From Phorcus lineatus (Eukaryota > Mollusca > Gastropoda > Trochida > Trochidae), in contig OV121088.1 in assembly GCA_921293015.1 (NCBI GenBank), positions 31,471,645 through 31,535,644 of the forward strand: DNA of 64,000 bases, given 5' to 3'. Positions 51,354-63,714 of the stretch are shown here, piece by piece; position 1 is the stretch's first letter; every line of letters starts with the position of its first letter. A program made the position numbers and the translations under genes. The notes below the pieces were generated by a model. That model saw only the letters and a list, made by a program, of their open reading frames with translations, made no database searches and was not told where the DNA came from.

Positions 51354-51405
51354 TATCATCATTATTACAAATATCATCATCTTCATCATCATCATCATCA
51401 TCATG
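51354..51405. repeat. (ATC)n microsatellite
   Basis: ATCATC triplets with TTC and ATT interruptions, about 0.45 kb before landmark E copy 4. Confidence 0.95.
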
Positions 51406-51837
51406 ATTGTAATGAAATGAAGGACGATTTCGTGACCTTTCACTCTGAATTATTCATCAGGTTTTGGAGCAACATTGTTTTCACCTCCCTTTGATTGAAA
51501 AAAAAGAAGGAGATTATCTTAACAACTGATTTATTTGTAACATATACACCTGTATAGGATGCAGCCTGAAGAAGAATGTTTTCTATATTTTTTTTATCAT
51601 GATTACAATCGTTTTAAATGCATTTTTAAAATATTTTTATTTATATTATTTTTTTTATAAGTATTAAGTGTTATTCAAGCGTCCTTTTCTTACATATTGG
51701 TAATATAAAAATACACGATCATAATAACAGATTTCGAAATTTATTTCTTTTTACAATTTAAATATTTGTAGGAGCATTTTCATTTATCTCTGAATAGTTG
51801 TTGGAAGGGCATGCCGGTAAAATGACAATAAATCAAA

Positions 51838-52060
51838 AGTCTTGGAGTTTTGAACAAACCATCTATTGACACCTAATTACATACTACGTTCTAGAAACTT
51901 AAATGCAGACGCTATTGTGATGCAAGACTACAGTTCAATAGTTAATGGTTAAAGTACGAGCATTAATTTTTAAGAGTCTCTGTCTGGAAACGTTTGTCCT
52001 AAAATAAATATCAGCGTCGTTAAAACGATATAAGTGCTCAAAAGTTGTATTAATACTTAT
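51838..52060 (+). repeat. Duplicated-unit landmark E, copy 4
   Basis: CTTGGAGTTTTGAACAAACC onwards matches 48500-48720 through AAGTGCTC. Confidence 0.7.
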
Positions 52061-52671
52061 GCAATAATTTTCCCCTTTGAAGAAATTGTTTGGGGCTAAT
52101 TTCACAAATATTCTTTTAAATAAGCTTTAACTGAGGTTTCCTATGATCACCTCGGTTTTTAATGAAAGCCGGCCAAGAAGCCTACAACTGATAAAAAATG
52201 ATGTTCCTTTACCATATGGCTCACGAGATGATTATTAGCGACGTGTTATCTAGCAGTTATATCGGTAATATTTTAGAAATTGATATACATAAATGGATAT
52301 GATATGTATAAAATAGATCAACTGTCACTTTAAAAAACCTGGACCGTATGGTGATTTTACCCCTTACGAAGCATGCAACGTACGAGAGAAATTGGCGAAA
52401 GTTTGTCTTTCAGCAGCTTATGGAAGTTGTGCTAATAGCATGGGAGAAAAAAAGACCTCATATATATTGACATTTTATTTAGGTTTTCTTTATCAATATC
52501 AACATAGTTTATTTTTATTTTGCAAATTTGACTCCCAATTATAAAGAATGAGGGATTTATGTTGTACCAAGTGATCGTGATTATCAGTTAATGCTTTAAA
52601 CACTCTGAACTTGGGTCAATGACACAGCATTGTTGTTTTCAGGATAATTCTACTTCTATCATTAATACCTG

Positions 52672-52733
52672 CTACTACTGCTGCTTCTACTACTACTACT
52701 ACTACTACTTATAATGACAACACTACTAAAACA

Positions 52734-52775
<42 letters not shown>

Positions 52776-52955
52776 GCTACTACTGCTACTACTACTACTA
52801 CTACTACTACTTATAATGACAACACTACTACAACAACAACAACTACTACTACTACTACTGCTACTACTACTACTACTACTACTGCTACTACTACTACTAC
52901 TACTACTGCTGCTGCTTCTACTACTACTACTACTACTACTACTGCTACTAATAGA
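52672..52955. repeat. (CTA)n microsatellite
   Basis: About 280 bases of CTA triplets with GCTACT, AACAAC and two ATAATGACAACACTACTA inserts. Both strands stay open (poly-Leu, poly-Ser), which has no coding meaning. Confidence 0.97.
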
Positions 52956-53035
52956 GGATACTAAACGACCTTCCATTTAATACTATTTTTATTAAACGAG
53001 TTAATGATTAAGTATAAAACGAGCGAAAGCGAGGG

Positions 53036-53600
53036 GAATGACCTTGACCCGAGAACATCGGATCAACAGATTGAGGTAGGCTCGCACTGTACATCGCTGG
53101 CAAAGACGAAACTGGTACGAAGTGCAATTTACCGACTAGAGTAGGTTTTAGGTGTTTAGTGCTGACGGCCGCTTGCGGCATACCGACGCAGAAGTGAACG
53201 TACGTCAGGTTCCTGCGTTCAAGAGATGCAACCCCACTGCAGTGGCAGTGTCATGATTTGGAGCGGTATTTGTGGATACACCAAGAGCGACCTAGTGGTA
53301 ATTAATTGTACTCTCAACGCTAACAACCATATCAACCAGGTCCTGCAGAACAATCCAAGAACGCTGCTTCAACAGGATAACGCCACCCCACACAAGAGAC
53401 TTTTTCAATGCCAACAACATGCATATCCGATCCCCTGACCTGAATCCAGTTAAACACCTCTTGGACCACCTCTTGCACAGATGCTGACGTATGCACTGCT
53501 AGAAGAGTAGCGCCAAATCACCCATGTCATCCTTAGGAGACTGATTACGCCTGTACGACGTCGTGTCAGGGAGTACACACTCGATATTGACATTTTAATG
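53036..53600 (+). pseudogene. Second Tc1-like transposase, degraded
   Basis: Encodes the catalytic half of a Tc1-type DDE transposase. LTREHRINRLR leads to a first box FTD*SRF with a stop in the motif (53128-53148). After frameshifts a frame at 53226-53438 carries SGSVMIWSGI and the second Asp box QQDNATPH (53370-53393). The third region reads RSPDLNPVKHLLDHL (53427 on), where the usual catalytic Glu after Pro-Ile/Val is Lys. The N-terminal HTH half and recognisable terminal repeats are missing. It is a different lineage from the 37-kb copy. Confidence 0.85.
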
Positions 53601-53729
53601 TGACTCTCTACTTCGTAAGAGTGTACGTCAGATTAACTTTGGTTAAGTTCATAATAATTTTTTATGAGCACTCTTGCGATAAATAAGTCAGACATTTATT
53701 GTTGCAGTTGTTTTTTGAAAATTGCTGAT

Positions 53730-54410
53730 TTCATGTGGTGGTCACTAAAATATATAAAGGTATGCACTTTTAAATTTGCTTTTAGTAAAGTATAAGTCAA
53801 CCATTTGGTTAAATCACTGATGAGACAAGTCAGGTGCCGAAATCCTAGCACGGGTTTAAATATTTTCTTCAAATCTTCGATCGTATGTATAATTAACAAA
53901 ATGACTTACCACTTTTTTTCTTAACATATATGAAATATAACTCGTCTTACGTCACCCCTCAAACGATCGTTAGCAATAAACACGTCTGGAGCGAAAGTTA
54001 TAGCATCTACGTCAGGAACACTTAAATATGATAAGTATATAAAAATATGATATAAGATATAAAATAAAACTTCCCTTTATGTCTAAATTATATTAATATA
54101 TTGTGTGAAACATTTGCTTGATTTCAATAAGGTAATACAATACGAAATCAATCGATAAATTGACGAAAGAGGAATGAACTTTAATAGTTTTTACCCACAT
54201 AAACCCTAAGTGTTCGTTGTTTCATGAATAAGCAGAAAAAGGCACACAGCTTGCCTTAAAGGAGCCGTAGTTAATGTTCGTTCAAATATATCTTTTTGCT
54301 GTACTTTAAGGCATATGATGATATGTAAGATTTTATCGATGCAAACATGTTATTGTTTTAATCACAATTGGCTAACGTTCAGAGTCTTTAAGAGCCATCA
54401 TCAGACTTCA
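53730..54410 (+). repeat. Paralogous segment F/G, copy 2 (empty-site copy)
   Basis: Partner of 44960-46260. It preserves the unoccupied TA at 53927-53928 where the MITE sits in the other copy. Confidence 0.8.
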
Positions 54411-55144
54411 ATACAGCTGTAGAGGAGTACCACTGGGAGCCCGGACCAGTTTTAAACAATTATTAGCGTAATATTTCATAAACCGTTGCAACTAGAGCGT
54501 TCACGTTTTGCCACTAGACTCCAATAGGTGGGATTCACCTGTCGATTTAGGAGAACTTGACCGCATTTTTAAGGTCACTTCGACACTTTGACCAGTTTTT
54601 GAATTTTTTATATATGTATCTGTTTGTTTCTGTTTTCTTTTGATACCAAAAATTTATTTACGTGTACTTGTTCTCGGTGTATTTAGGTTACATTGATGTG
54701 ATATTCTTTTTTTGTTTTCTTCATACTTAACGTATTTTAGGAAAAAGATACCCAATTTTTTAGGGTACGTGGTAACTTTGAAATTCAACATTGAAATTAT
54801 TGCAAGAGCAACCCCACAGCTTTTGCTGTATGCTATCTAAGTGTTGAGTGCCTTTTAAATATAAGAATAATTACGAATCAAACGTGAAAAGCTTCCTACT
54901 TTGCAGAAATTCTTAAGTGTGCCATCATTTATTGATTGTGATGGGAGACAGTGTCACGTTTGATGCAAATACGTGTTGTAAATACATTTTATACCTACAA
55001 ACTTTTACTTTCGATGAATTTGTCATTGACATTTTAACATGCATATCATAACTTGATAATTGTAATTTCATGTTTATGCGAACTATATCAGTTTATTAAC
55101 TTAACTTAACTTTACTGAACACACCCATAATTGAGAAAACGATA

Positions 55145-55335
55145 AATTGTAGGGATTAATAACTTTGATAAGGCACCTGATATCGCGAAATATCTGTTTT
55201 AGTCAAGCGTTCAGCAAACAAGGAATAATTTCCCACACGATTTGTGTAAAGATTGGATAAATCCTTGGTGTCGGTGTGGATGAAAGAATGTGCTGCTTCC
55301 TTGTATTGATAAATCGTTATCCTGTTACGACTCAT
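55145..55335 (+). repeat. Duplicated-unit landmark A, copy 4
   Basis: ATAACTTTGATAAGGCACCTG ... TATCTGTTTTAGTCAAG ... TTCAGCAAACAAGGAATAAT ... CCTTGGTGTCGGTGTG. Closest to copy 2. Confidence 0.7.
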
Positions 55336-57763
55336 AACGAAAGCCACGTGTTACACGCCTACATTTTAGATTGACTTTTGAGTGAGTTTGATTTTAACGT
55401 GTTTTGAACAATATTTCAGTTATTAAACACATGGATGACAAGCGTTAAAAAGAGTGGACAGATAAGGAAGGAGGGGATGAGGAAAAAGACGAAAAGAAAG
55501 GCAAAGTGAGAGAAAGACAGCAGGTTTTAGAACGACTCAAACTTTCCTTGTTTCTACCCGTCGACCTATCCAGATTGAGTGTCCCTAACAGGAGCGTGTC
55601 AGCTCCGGCTTGCATAGCTCTGTGGTCTCTGAAGCAGGTTAATCTATTATATTCATTGTCTCAGATAGATCGATAAACGCTTGAAGTAGGAGTTGTTTTA
55701 CAATGAAGAACTGTTATCCCCAAATTAAAAGTAGAACTTTAAATCCAGGGCCGTATATAACATCAAATATTTTAATTGCATTATTCAAAAGGTTTTGGGA
55801 AGAGATAATATCGCTAGTCAGGAAATATCATTCTAAGATTGGAATGCAGACCGTTCGTATTTGCAAACACACTCATTGCATCATGTGATATGTGCATTAC
55901 TGACACATAATTATATCTCATGTGTAATATTCCACACAGATGTGTCCAAATACTGTGGGAGGAGTTGATATTTGAAATATGCCTGTGACACATGGCAAAA
56001 ATAACGATTATTTACCTGAGCTTTGTATAGATTTGATTTCAAATATCCACCAATTGATCATAGCCTTCTCGTAAGTCATACTGATTTCTTTATCTCCTGT
56101 TTATTTTAGAAACTTAGTTCAACCCATTTTCACAATAATTATTGCCTTCTCTAGCAGATCACTATGGTCATAACGTTGTTTGTTTTGTCTCCTGTCAATA
56201 TTTAAGTATTTTGTTTGTAATTATAGACATATCTTTATTATTCATCTGCAAAATACTTTGTACTTTTTCATCAAACAAATTAAATTACTTTCTTTACTAA
56301 ACAATGAAGTATATCTATTACACGTAATCTTTAAACTTTAGTAATAAATGTGGTATTTCGTTCTAAGATTTAAAAGTTTTAATTACAGCTCTATATCTCC
56401 TACGCAAATTTTAATGTCTGAAAAAGTTTATATTTTGAAAACAAAAGCATGACTCAAAAACATAAAGTCTAACATTTAAGAGAAAGATAGATCTGACCGA
56501 GATAAAAGAGAAAGAGAATTGGTAATATGAAAACAGAATGACTTTAACTCGATGAATGTAAAAGAGTTTGACATGAAGCGTTCGACATGACAAAGATTAA
56601 TAACAAATATTGACATGTTCTAAACATTGAAAATTTTATATCAGAGATATCTAGATGAACACCGTTGATAACTGTATATAAATCTTAATTGACTGATAAA
56701 CGATATCAATTTATGCAATTAACATTGATAAAGGTTGAATCAGCAACGATATATGATAATAGGAACTACAACTTCGTCATTGGAAGCTTTTGGGTAAACT
56801 AAAATGTAGCGATATGTACATGAATGAATTTAATGATTAGAATTACAGTCGTGAAAAAAGTTTTTACCTTTAACTATTTACTCTGTAAGCTCTATTATCT
56901 GTGGCTATGAAGCTGCTGTAATGAAGTGTGGCCACTAACGCCTTGTTGATATGACGTAAGGCTAATGAAGTCTTCGCCGGAAGACAGCAATTCAAGAGCA
57001 GAATTAAGAATACAGAAATGTGGCTAATACAAACGCATTGGATTTTAATCTGAAGATAAGTCAAGTAAATAGTTTAATTACAAAAAGACTTTGGGTGCCA
57101 CATTACAGGTGTTTGGCGCAGACATGGATTCAAACAATGTGATTTTTGAATGAACAATATGCAGTCTTGACGTCGTTTCTCCGCCATGCTTTTTAAAGGT
57201 AATGTCTGTGTTTTTATGTGAACGTATAATGTCGTTAACTGTGCAATTAACAATATTCGCGTCGTTTTACATATACGTTTTATTTGATATTTATTTACAC
57301 AAAAGTTAATGTGAAGATCTAAGAATATGACTACTTCAAAAAAAGAATTAGTGATTAGAAAGAGAAAGTATATGTACATTAACAGACTGTACTGTACTAA
57401 ACATATGTTGTACATCTTATACTGCTTGCCGTGCAGTGCACCACGTGACCTGCAAGCGTATGGTTTGGTGAGATGAGGTTGTATTTGAACGCCGCTTTGA
57501 AGAGTATTTGAAGAGTAGACTATTTATTGCGATAAAACCTGCGAGCATAAGCTGGAACTAGAGAACCATGGGTGGTATTGCGTTTAGTTTTCAGGCGTAT
57601 AATTTGGCACTACTCGTATGTCGTGTTGTCTCTTAAGCCTGAACCAAATAGAGACACTACACAGAATATATAGAAAACTTATCTCCCAATAAACATGTAA
57701 GAAAAAACAAACTGCATAATTGCAAGTCCAACTTTATCATTAAAGATGCTTAAGGCTGGATGT
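55336..57763. other. Mostly AT-rich; one purine-rich and GC-richer patch
   Basis: 55440-55530 is purine-rich (GGAAGGAGGGGATGAGG) and runs into a GC-richer patch to 55640. A 113-codon minus-strand frame at 57074-57415 is hydrophobic and unassigned; it could lie in the 3' part of the ADAM-like gene, but no expected cysteine motif is visible. Confidence 0.4.
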
Positions 57764-57814
57764 TCATCGGAGTGGTGCACGGTTGTCATAGACACACTGT
57801 CCTTCAACACACCA
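57764..57814 (-). CDS. Exon-like segment, ADAM/ADAMTS cysteine-rich 'WC..G.CV' motif
   Basis: After a good acceptor on the minus strand (TTTTTGTTTCCAG), the frame reads WCVEGQCVYDNRAP and two more codons, then TGA at 57764-57766. The Trp-Cys-x-x-Gly-x-Cys-Val motif is the end of the ADAM/ADAMTS cysteine-rich region. It normally follows a 'DGTxC..GK' stretch, which I could not locate between this segment and the 61.9-kb one. The family usually continues for many residues; here the frame closes after 16 codons. Either a donor lies inside the segment (for example near the CCGTGCAC), or this is a truncated terminal exon, or the copy is decayed. The acceptor and the first ten or so exon bases are present twice in tandem (57805-57934). 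Strand and order agree with the 61.9-kb segment. Confidence 0.55.
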   Translation of the reverse strand, partial: WCVEGQCVYDNRAPLR

Positions 57815-57934
57815 CTGGAAACAAAAAGATAAGAAAAATTGAAATTCATTGAGATTCTTGTCCCAAACACAACACACCACTGGAAACAAAAAGATAAGAA
57901 AAATTGAAATTCATTGAAATCCTTGTCCTAAATA
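57805..57934. repeat. Two-copy 65-bp tandem duplication covering a splice acceptor
   Basis: Copies at 57805-57869 and 57870-57934 are almost identical. Each carries, on the minus strand, the pyrimidine tract, the CAG acceptor and the first bases of the WC-motif exon. Only the copy at lower coordinates runs into the full coding segment. Confidence 0.9.
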
Positions 57935-60900
57935 ATATTAAATATGAAAAAAGGATTGACAATATTTTCCGAGTTTCATTAATATCATACGGCACAATTT
58001 CTAATTGTAACATGACTTCGTTGTATTCTCGATTCTGATTGGTTATTTGAAAAAAGTACCCAATGACAATGATTTAAATTCAGATTAGCTAAGGTGAATT
58101 ACCGATCATGATACAACATGTTCACGCCGTCGGTGTTAAACTAATTTTGCGGGTGTTGAATAACAATAAATTACGGAAATTTTACAAACGCAACCATTTA
58201 TCTTCAAAATGTATCATTTATTTATTACCCATTTCATTACCTTTCAATCGCATGAAAATATTCAGAATATGACCTACTTTCAACGGTTTGTTACAGCGAC
58301 GTCACGAACAAATATATTATGGCGTTGCAGACGAAAACAATAAGAAGCACTGTTGTTTCCACATGGAATATTTGTCAAAAACGTCCATTACAAAATTAGG
58401 GATAATTTTGTATCAGGTGATTGATGGATATTTCCTCAGGTGTATCGGTGGATCTTCAGTATAAAGGGACCCAATTTTCAATATCAAAGAACCACTAAGA
58501 ATGAAGTTTCTCTTTAAGCCCATACCTTGTTTAGGTAATATATGCTAAAACCTTATCAATTTGGTATTTCTTGTTAAAGTACTGATGATTGACCCCAAGC
58601 ACATTAATTAACACTGTAACGATCGGTACATACATGTAGGTAACGTCAAGCTATACGTCTTGATTTGTCAATAGAAAATGAAATGTGTCGGTGCGCGTCA
58701 AATATCAAATATCATTATGATTTCAATGATGAAATATACCATTTATCGGTGAAAATAAAATATGTTTTTTTCACAAATTTAAATAACAATGCAATTTACT
58801 CAGTCAAAGAACCCTTCAATTATATGACGTCATCTTTGACCATATGAAACGATCTTGGCTTCTCCACTGATAAAAGCTAAATAATTTGAGACAGATTGGG
58901 GTATATAAAAAGTAGAACATTTGAGATATCTCGTTGAATAACATTTACATCTCATCTCGTGAAGTAGCTGCGCCACTAGTGATAATAAACATTTCTACCT
59001 GCTTCGATGAGGTAATCGACAAGAACTATCAAACTCCTCTATGTAATTTAAGTCTTTTCTGAAGCACATATATAAACGATAGTGTTTCACATTATACATC
59101 TTTACGCATACAAAATCTTTTATTCCGATTTCCAATGACCTGTTGCATAATATTGACAACAACAATAATTTAGGAATTAAAATTAAATCATATTGATGTG
59201 GTTTGCATTGAAATAAAGAAATATGCGATTTTTTAAAATATCAATGAGGAACTATTAAATCAATACGAAATTTAAAACGCCGGGTGTCCCTTTCATCAAG
59301 AAATATTTCATTTACAATTATGAGCGACCTCTTTACAAAAATACTCTTGTTGCTCTGTTTCTAACTAGTTCCGAATATCAAAACTAGAGTCACAGAAATG
59401 AAAGCTGTTTTGGTTTATTTGCATAACTGCAACTTGTGTATAAAATTTAAGGCTGGCTGGAATATCAAGTTTATTTATATGTTGAAGGAATTTACCTCCA
59501 AAGGAGTGACTTTAAATGTTTTGATGTTAGCTTAAATTGTGTTCTAACGAAACCTATTCAGGTAGAGCCCAATTAAATATCTTCTGACGTCAAAGGTTTT
59601 ATGTAAACTGCTTTGACTTTGTAATCATTGAAAAGATCAATTAAGGATAAGTTAAAGAGTTTATATTCTCGGAGAGTTGAAACGAGCTTTTAATGGAATT
59701 TCTGGATGTCATCAGTTTTTTTAAAACAACTGACCATTTTTTTTGCTGTATACCTTCTTGCAAAAGATTAGTTTTTGCGTCGTTTCTATCACATAAACAA
59801 ATTACACTGGATACTTAACAAAGGTTTTTACTTTTTTGTATGAATTATAAAGTGTAATCTTAATGGTAAACGCGTTTTTCCTAATAATGAAATTCGTATA
59901 AAAAATTCGATATATGTTGTTATTTTACAAATTTATCAAAGGCAGATACGTCAATAAAAGCAATAGGGGTAGAAGGGAAAATCATTTAAACAAAACATCA
60001 GAATAATTTGCAAGGAACGTCAATTGGTACATTCATATTTGTGAACTTTCTTTCTGACAGAGAGCCGAGAAAATCAAAAGCATTGAGGCAACTTTGTTTC
60101 CGATCGTAGCACCTGATAAATCAAGAAGAAAAGGGATTTAGCAACTGGAAACTGTCTTTTTATATTGCATTCCAACATGTTCATACATTTTGATCAAATA
60201 ATGGTAACTTCATGTATTTAGCCGATATTGCTGATAGGGTTTGCATAATAAACTGTCAAGCTGAAGTGGCCATATTAGTTTTATAGTTTTCATTCTAAAT
60301 AAATATATCAATGATATGGGAACGTTTTGCATATGTGATAGAAGTAAGGGCACAACACCCATTATTGCCCTCGGGTTTATATGGGGTGTTTAGAATTAAC
60401 ATTGAAATCTGCTACTTGCGTTATCAAAGTTTACATATATTGCCAGCTAAATGGACTACCTGTTTGAATCCACAACTCGTACCCAAAGCAGCAGCTGACT
60501 TTGTAGAACATACATTGTCTAACATTGGATCCCAGCAGTACATCTTGTGACATATATCTTCAAGCTTTGTACCAACACTCTGGAATTAGGAGGGGGAAGA
60601 CATAGTTCTAATTCCATGTTCCATGTTCATCATTTACATTTCATTTCATGACATTTTTTGGATACTTTACATTGAAGAAAAATAAACATTAAATAGTCAA
60701 CAGATCATACACGTCTGAGTTTTCTAAAAGTGTTCAGGGTCCTGTCGAATACTAAAGTTGAGTGGCAATAAAAAGTCGAGATATTAAAATCACTCAACCG
60801 AACACATTGTAGAAAATTTATACTGAATGCAACTCTTGGGAAAATAAGTCTCTTTCTAAAACTAATGTCTAGATCCGCTAAATCCATTTGTCATTCATTA

Positions 60901-61734
60901 TAATATAAAAACAACTGATGATCGAGTTCGGTAACAGATGATTTGGTCCCCCAGAGATAATGAAATTAGCATAAAATTGGGGAAAATTGAAGAAATGAAT
61001 CTTTCAAAAGACGTGCTTCAGCCCCTTAAATAGTATACCAAAGCCCAAACGAATCGCGTATCAACATAAGATAAAAATTAAAATTTGCCCATTGTTGGCC
61101 TTCCACTGCTGTGTTCCGGTTCTGTGTTTAAATGGTAAGAAATGAAATGATAATTGACCATAATACTTAAAACAAACAAACTTTATTCAATTTATCACCT
61201 AACCCTTTACTGTTCTGTTCTTAAAAAAAAGTTCGACAACGTTATAGAAAATGTTTATATGATATGTATATTCAAAAAAAGGTAACAAATTTTAAGTGAT
61301 TCTTCCCATCCACATTTCTTGGAATATTCGACATTACCATCTGGACGTAGGCTGCGTATGCCGACTTTTCGAACAAACAGGTTCCGCCGATCATTCATTC
61401 CGTGCAGCATTAGAGAAATAAATTCTATCTAATGTTTCATCACGTTTTTCATGTATACGTAAATTATCTATCCTAGTCTATGTTAACTGTTTTGGCATGA
61501 ATTAACTTTAACATTATGTTATTAGTTGTCATCATATTTCTGGAGAATTGTAATTATGCAAAACAAATTTCCCTTTTTATCTTATCTTATCTTATCTTAT
61601 ACATCTTGAAGTTGTATTGCAGATAACCCAAACACTACCAAGAAGGATTCATAATATCAAGGGATATATATTTCCCCTTGGGTCTACATTTATTCCAGGG
61701 GCAAGGATCAAAGTCTACAGAAACCTGAAATCGT
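57935..61734. other. Presumed intron between the two ADAM-like segments
   Basis: AT-rich. I looked on the minus strand for the expected DGTxC exon and did not find it. The plus-strand frame at 60311-60550 is unassigned. Confidence 0.4.
61577..61600 (+). repeat. (CTTAT)n microsatellite
   Basis: Four to five CTTAT units. Confidence 0.9.
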
Positions 61735-61938
61735 CAAACTGATGCTAGCTTCCCAGAGGAGCTGTTCGACCTACAGAATGTATACGACAAGTAATACACT
61801 ACCATACAAAACCTGGTTCCATAGATGGCCTTGCATTGTTCTGTTACGTTGTACACCTGGCCGGGCATAGTTGATGTCAGGGATTGGTAAAGATGGTTTT
61901 TAGGAGGAATGTCATGGATACAAGAGGCAGTGGGCTTT
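61735..61938 (-). CDS. Exon-like segment of an ADAM/ADAMTS-type metalloproteinase (start of cysteine-rich region)
   Basis: On the minus strand a splice acceptor (ATTCTTTTCAG) is followed by an open frame beginning KPTASCIHDIPPKNHLYQ and containing MPGQVYNVTEQCKAIYG, then Cys. The pattern Cys...Leu/Met-Pro-Gly-x-x-Tyr...Gln-Cys-x-x-x-(Phe/Tyr)-Gly...Cys is what follows the catalytic domain of ADAMTS and mig-17-like ADAM proteases, secreted zinc endopeptidases of the extracellular matrix. The exon enters with one base completing a codon. Its 3' end is uncertain: the frame stays open to a TGA after GKLASV (61735), and weak donors exist after Cys-Met and near 61771. The catalytic HExxHxxGxxH exon was not found at higher coordinates in the window. 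A second segment of the same region lies 3.9 kb downstream on the same strand in the expected order. It could be a gene fragment or pseudogene; the family call is by motif only. Confidence 0.58.
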
Positions 61939-62234
61939 CTGAAAAGAATTTTCGATTCTTCCATAAATATTCACCATGTCAGATTCAATGAAAAAAATAT
62001 TATTAATAGATAGTGAAACTTTTTTAACAATTTTATATTTGGAATCACACTATTTGCTAAAGACAAAAATTAGCTGGTGCTGGCGGATTTGACTGAATTT
62101 GAGGATGTGGATTTTGAATCCGATTAGTAATGACCCACGTGACGAGGGACCAGTGGGCTTGATTCTTTAAAATGTATGTGGATATTTGTGTTGATTGTCG
62201 GTGGCTGGATGTGTATGAAGTTATAAATGTTGTT

Positions 62235-62620
62235 TCAAACCAACCATTTAAAGATCAGTGTTCTATAAGAAGGGCCGTGAATGAATGTGTAGATTTCGTA
62301 AATTTGCTTTATATCTTTTCTCAATTCTGGGAAATATATATGTATTTCTCCGTTTTTACACTTGTAAATAAACATTCTAATAATGATTGCTTGGATAACA
62401 GATTTATATATCTTTAATTTCGTTTTTGTTTTTTCTTCTAACCATATTTGAAATTGTATTATGATTTTGTACAGTTTTTCTACAAACATAGAAGAGATGC
62501 TTAAGTGTTTCAGGTTCTTCTGCGCAGCAGTAGCAATTGCTACTGTCTGATAAACCTATCTTGTAAACAAAATTTATTGTTAAAATGCGATGAAATTTCT
62601 TGTCTTATTATCAATACAGC
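62235..62620 (-). pseudogene. LINE ORF2 terminal region
   Basis: The minus strand shows FVYKIGLSDSSNCYCC, then CAEEPETLKHLFYVC (62481-62528), the Cys/His knuckle typical of the C-terminus of LINE proteins. After a frameshift comes VIQAIIIRMFIYKCKNGEI with a downstream ELRKDIKQIYEI block, the usual helical tail. The type differs from the 24- and 30-kb copies (RTE- or L1-like tail arrangement). No RT catalytic region is present. Confidence 0.75.
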
Positions 62621-62949
62621 TGTTATAAATACTATGAAAGCATTTTGACATGAAGTCTGTAAAGTAAAAAAGTAATACGTAGTATTAATTGTTTTTTTAG
62701 TTTGTTTTTAAATAGGTGTAGATGGCTTAGATAAACAGAACTATGGCTATTTTAAAACTGAATTAGTCGAATGTCATACATATTGTAAACACATTATTAT
62801 AATTACATGTCATTGCATCTTGTGAGTTGAGGATTCTTGTGCCCTTTCATCATCAAACATAAATAAAATAAATAAATAGTCCATTTTTAGAGCGCTTTTC
62901 TCCATGAGGTCATGCTTGAAGCGCTTGGAAATTAGTAAGCCAGTTTAAA

Positions 62950-63290
62950 AAGATGAGTTTTAAGAAGACCCTTGAACATTGAGAGTGTGTTTGCAGTTTT
63001 GATTTCAATAGGGAGTTCATTCCACATCGAAGCAGCACAGAAAGCAAAAGATCTCTCTCCAAATGTTCTCATCTTTGTAAGAGGGACACAAAGCAACTCT
63101 TTTGATTGTGATCTGAGGGACTTAGCTGGAACATATGGCGTTATGAGGTTCTGGAGATACAGTGGGGCAGTGGCATCAATACACTGATAGGTAATGCAAA
63201 GAACCTTGAACGTAACCCTTTCGTTAATGGGCAGCCAGTGCAGAGACTGCAGAACAGGGGTGATATGATCCCATCAAGGAGTTCATGTCC
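62950..63290 (+). repeat. Unclassified interspersed repeat
   Basis: The stretch with GGGAGTTCATTCCACATCG, GAAAGCAAAAGATCT, GGGCAGCCAGTGCAGAG and GGGGTGATATGATCCCATC is clearly more GC-rich. It resembles a repeat phrase I recall from many aquatic animal genomes (recollection only). The single 71-codon frame in it looks incidental. Confidence 0.4.
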
Positions 63291-63516
63291 TGAAGCCACA
63301 AACCAATTTTCGTCATCCTATTTAAAGCGAAATCTGTCCCATTTAATTCGCATGGACGCACCCACCAATAGTTAAGGAATGTTGACAATATGTTCATCTG
63401 TCTACTTACAGTAGATTCATCTTCATGGAATCAATGGAACACTGCGAGAAGTAGAAGCCGTTCTGTACAAGAGGAGACAGAGCTGACATTATGTAACCAT
63501 CGTTCGCATTGCAGGA

Positions 63517-63714
63517 CTGACTTCTTCCCCACCCGTCATGGTCACTACCGAGGCTGAAATACGATTTGGTCAATTTGATAATTCATATTCTGTTTTTGAA
63601 CATTTAGAAACTTATATTGTGACATTGTCTCATCATGGCCCTCATGGTTTCTACTGGCCATCATGCGATGTTAAATTTCGGGCGTGTGGTTTGATTAACG
63701 TTCAGCATTTCAAG
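63517..63714 (+). other. Weak candidate exon, unassigned
   Basis: A TTGCAG acceptor is followed by an open frame (LTSSPPVMVTTEAEIRFG...) that runs to a possible donor AAG|GTAGTT at 63714. It stays open past the donor to 63891. It contains HHGPHGFYWPSC. No family is recognised and no partner exon is seen. Confidence 0.18.

Noticed and set aside
52662-52980. Poly-Ser and poly-Leu frames on both strands
   Set aside because: Simple translation of a CTA triplet tract with no start or splice context.
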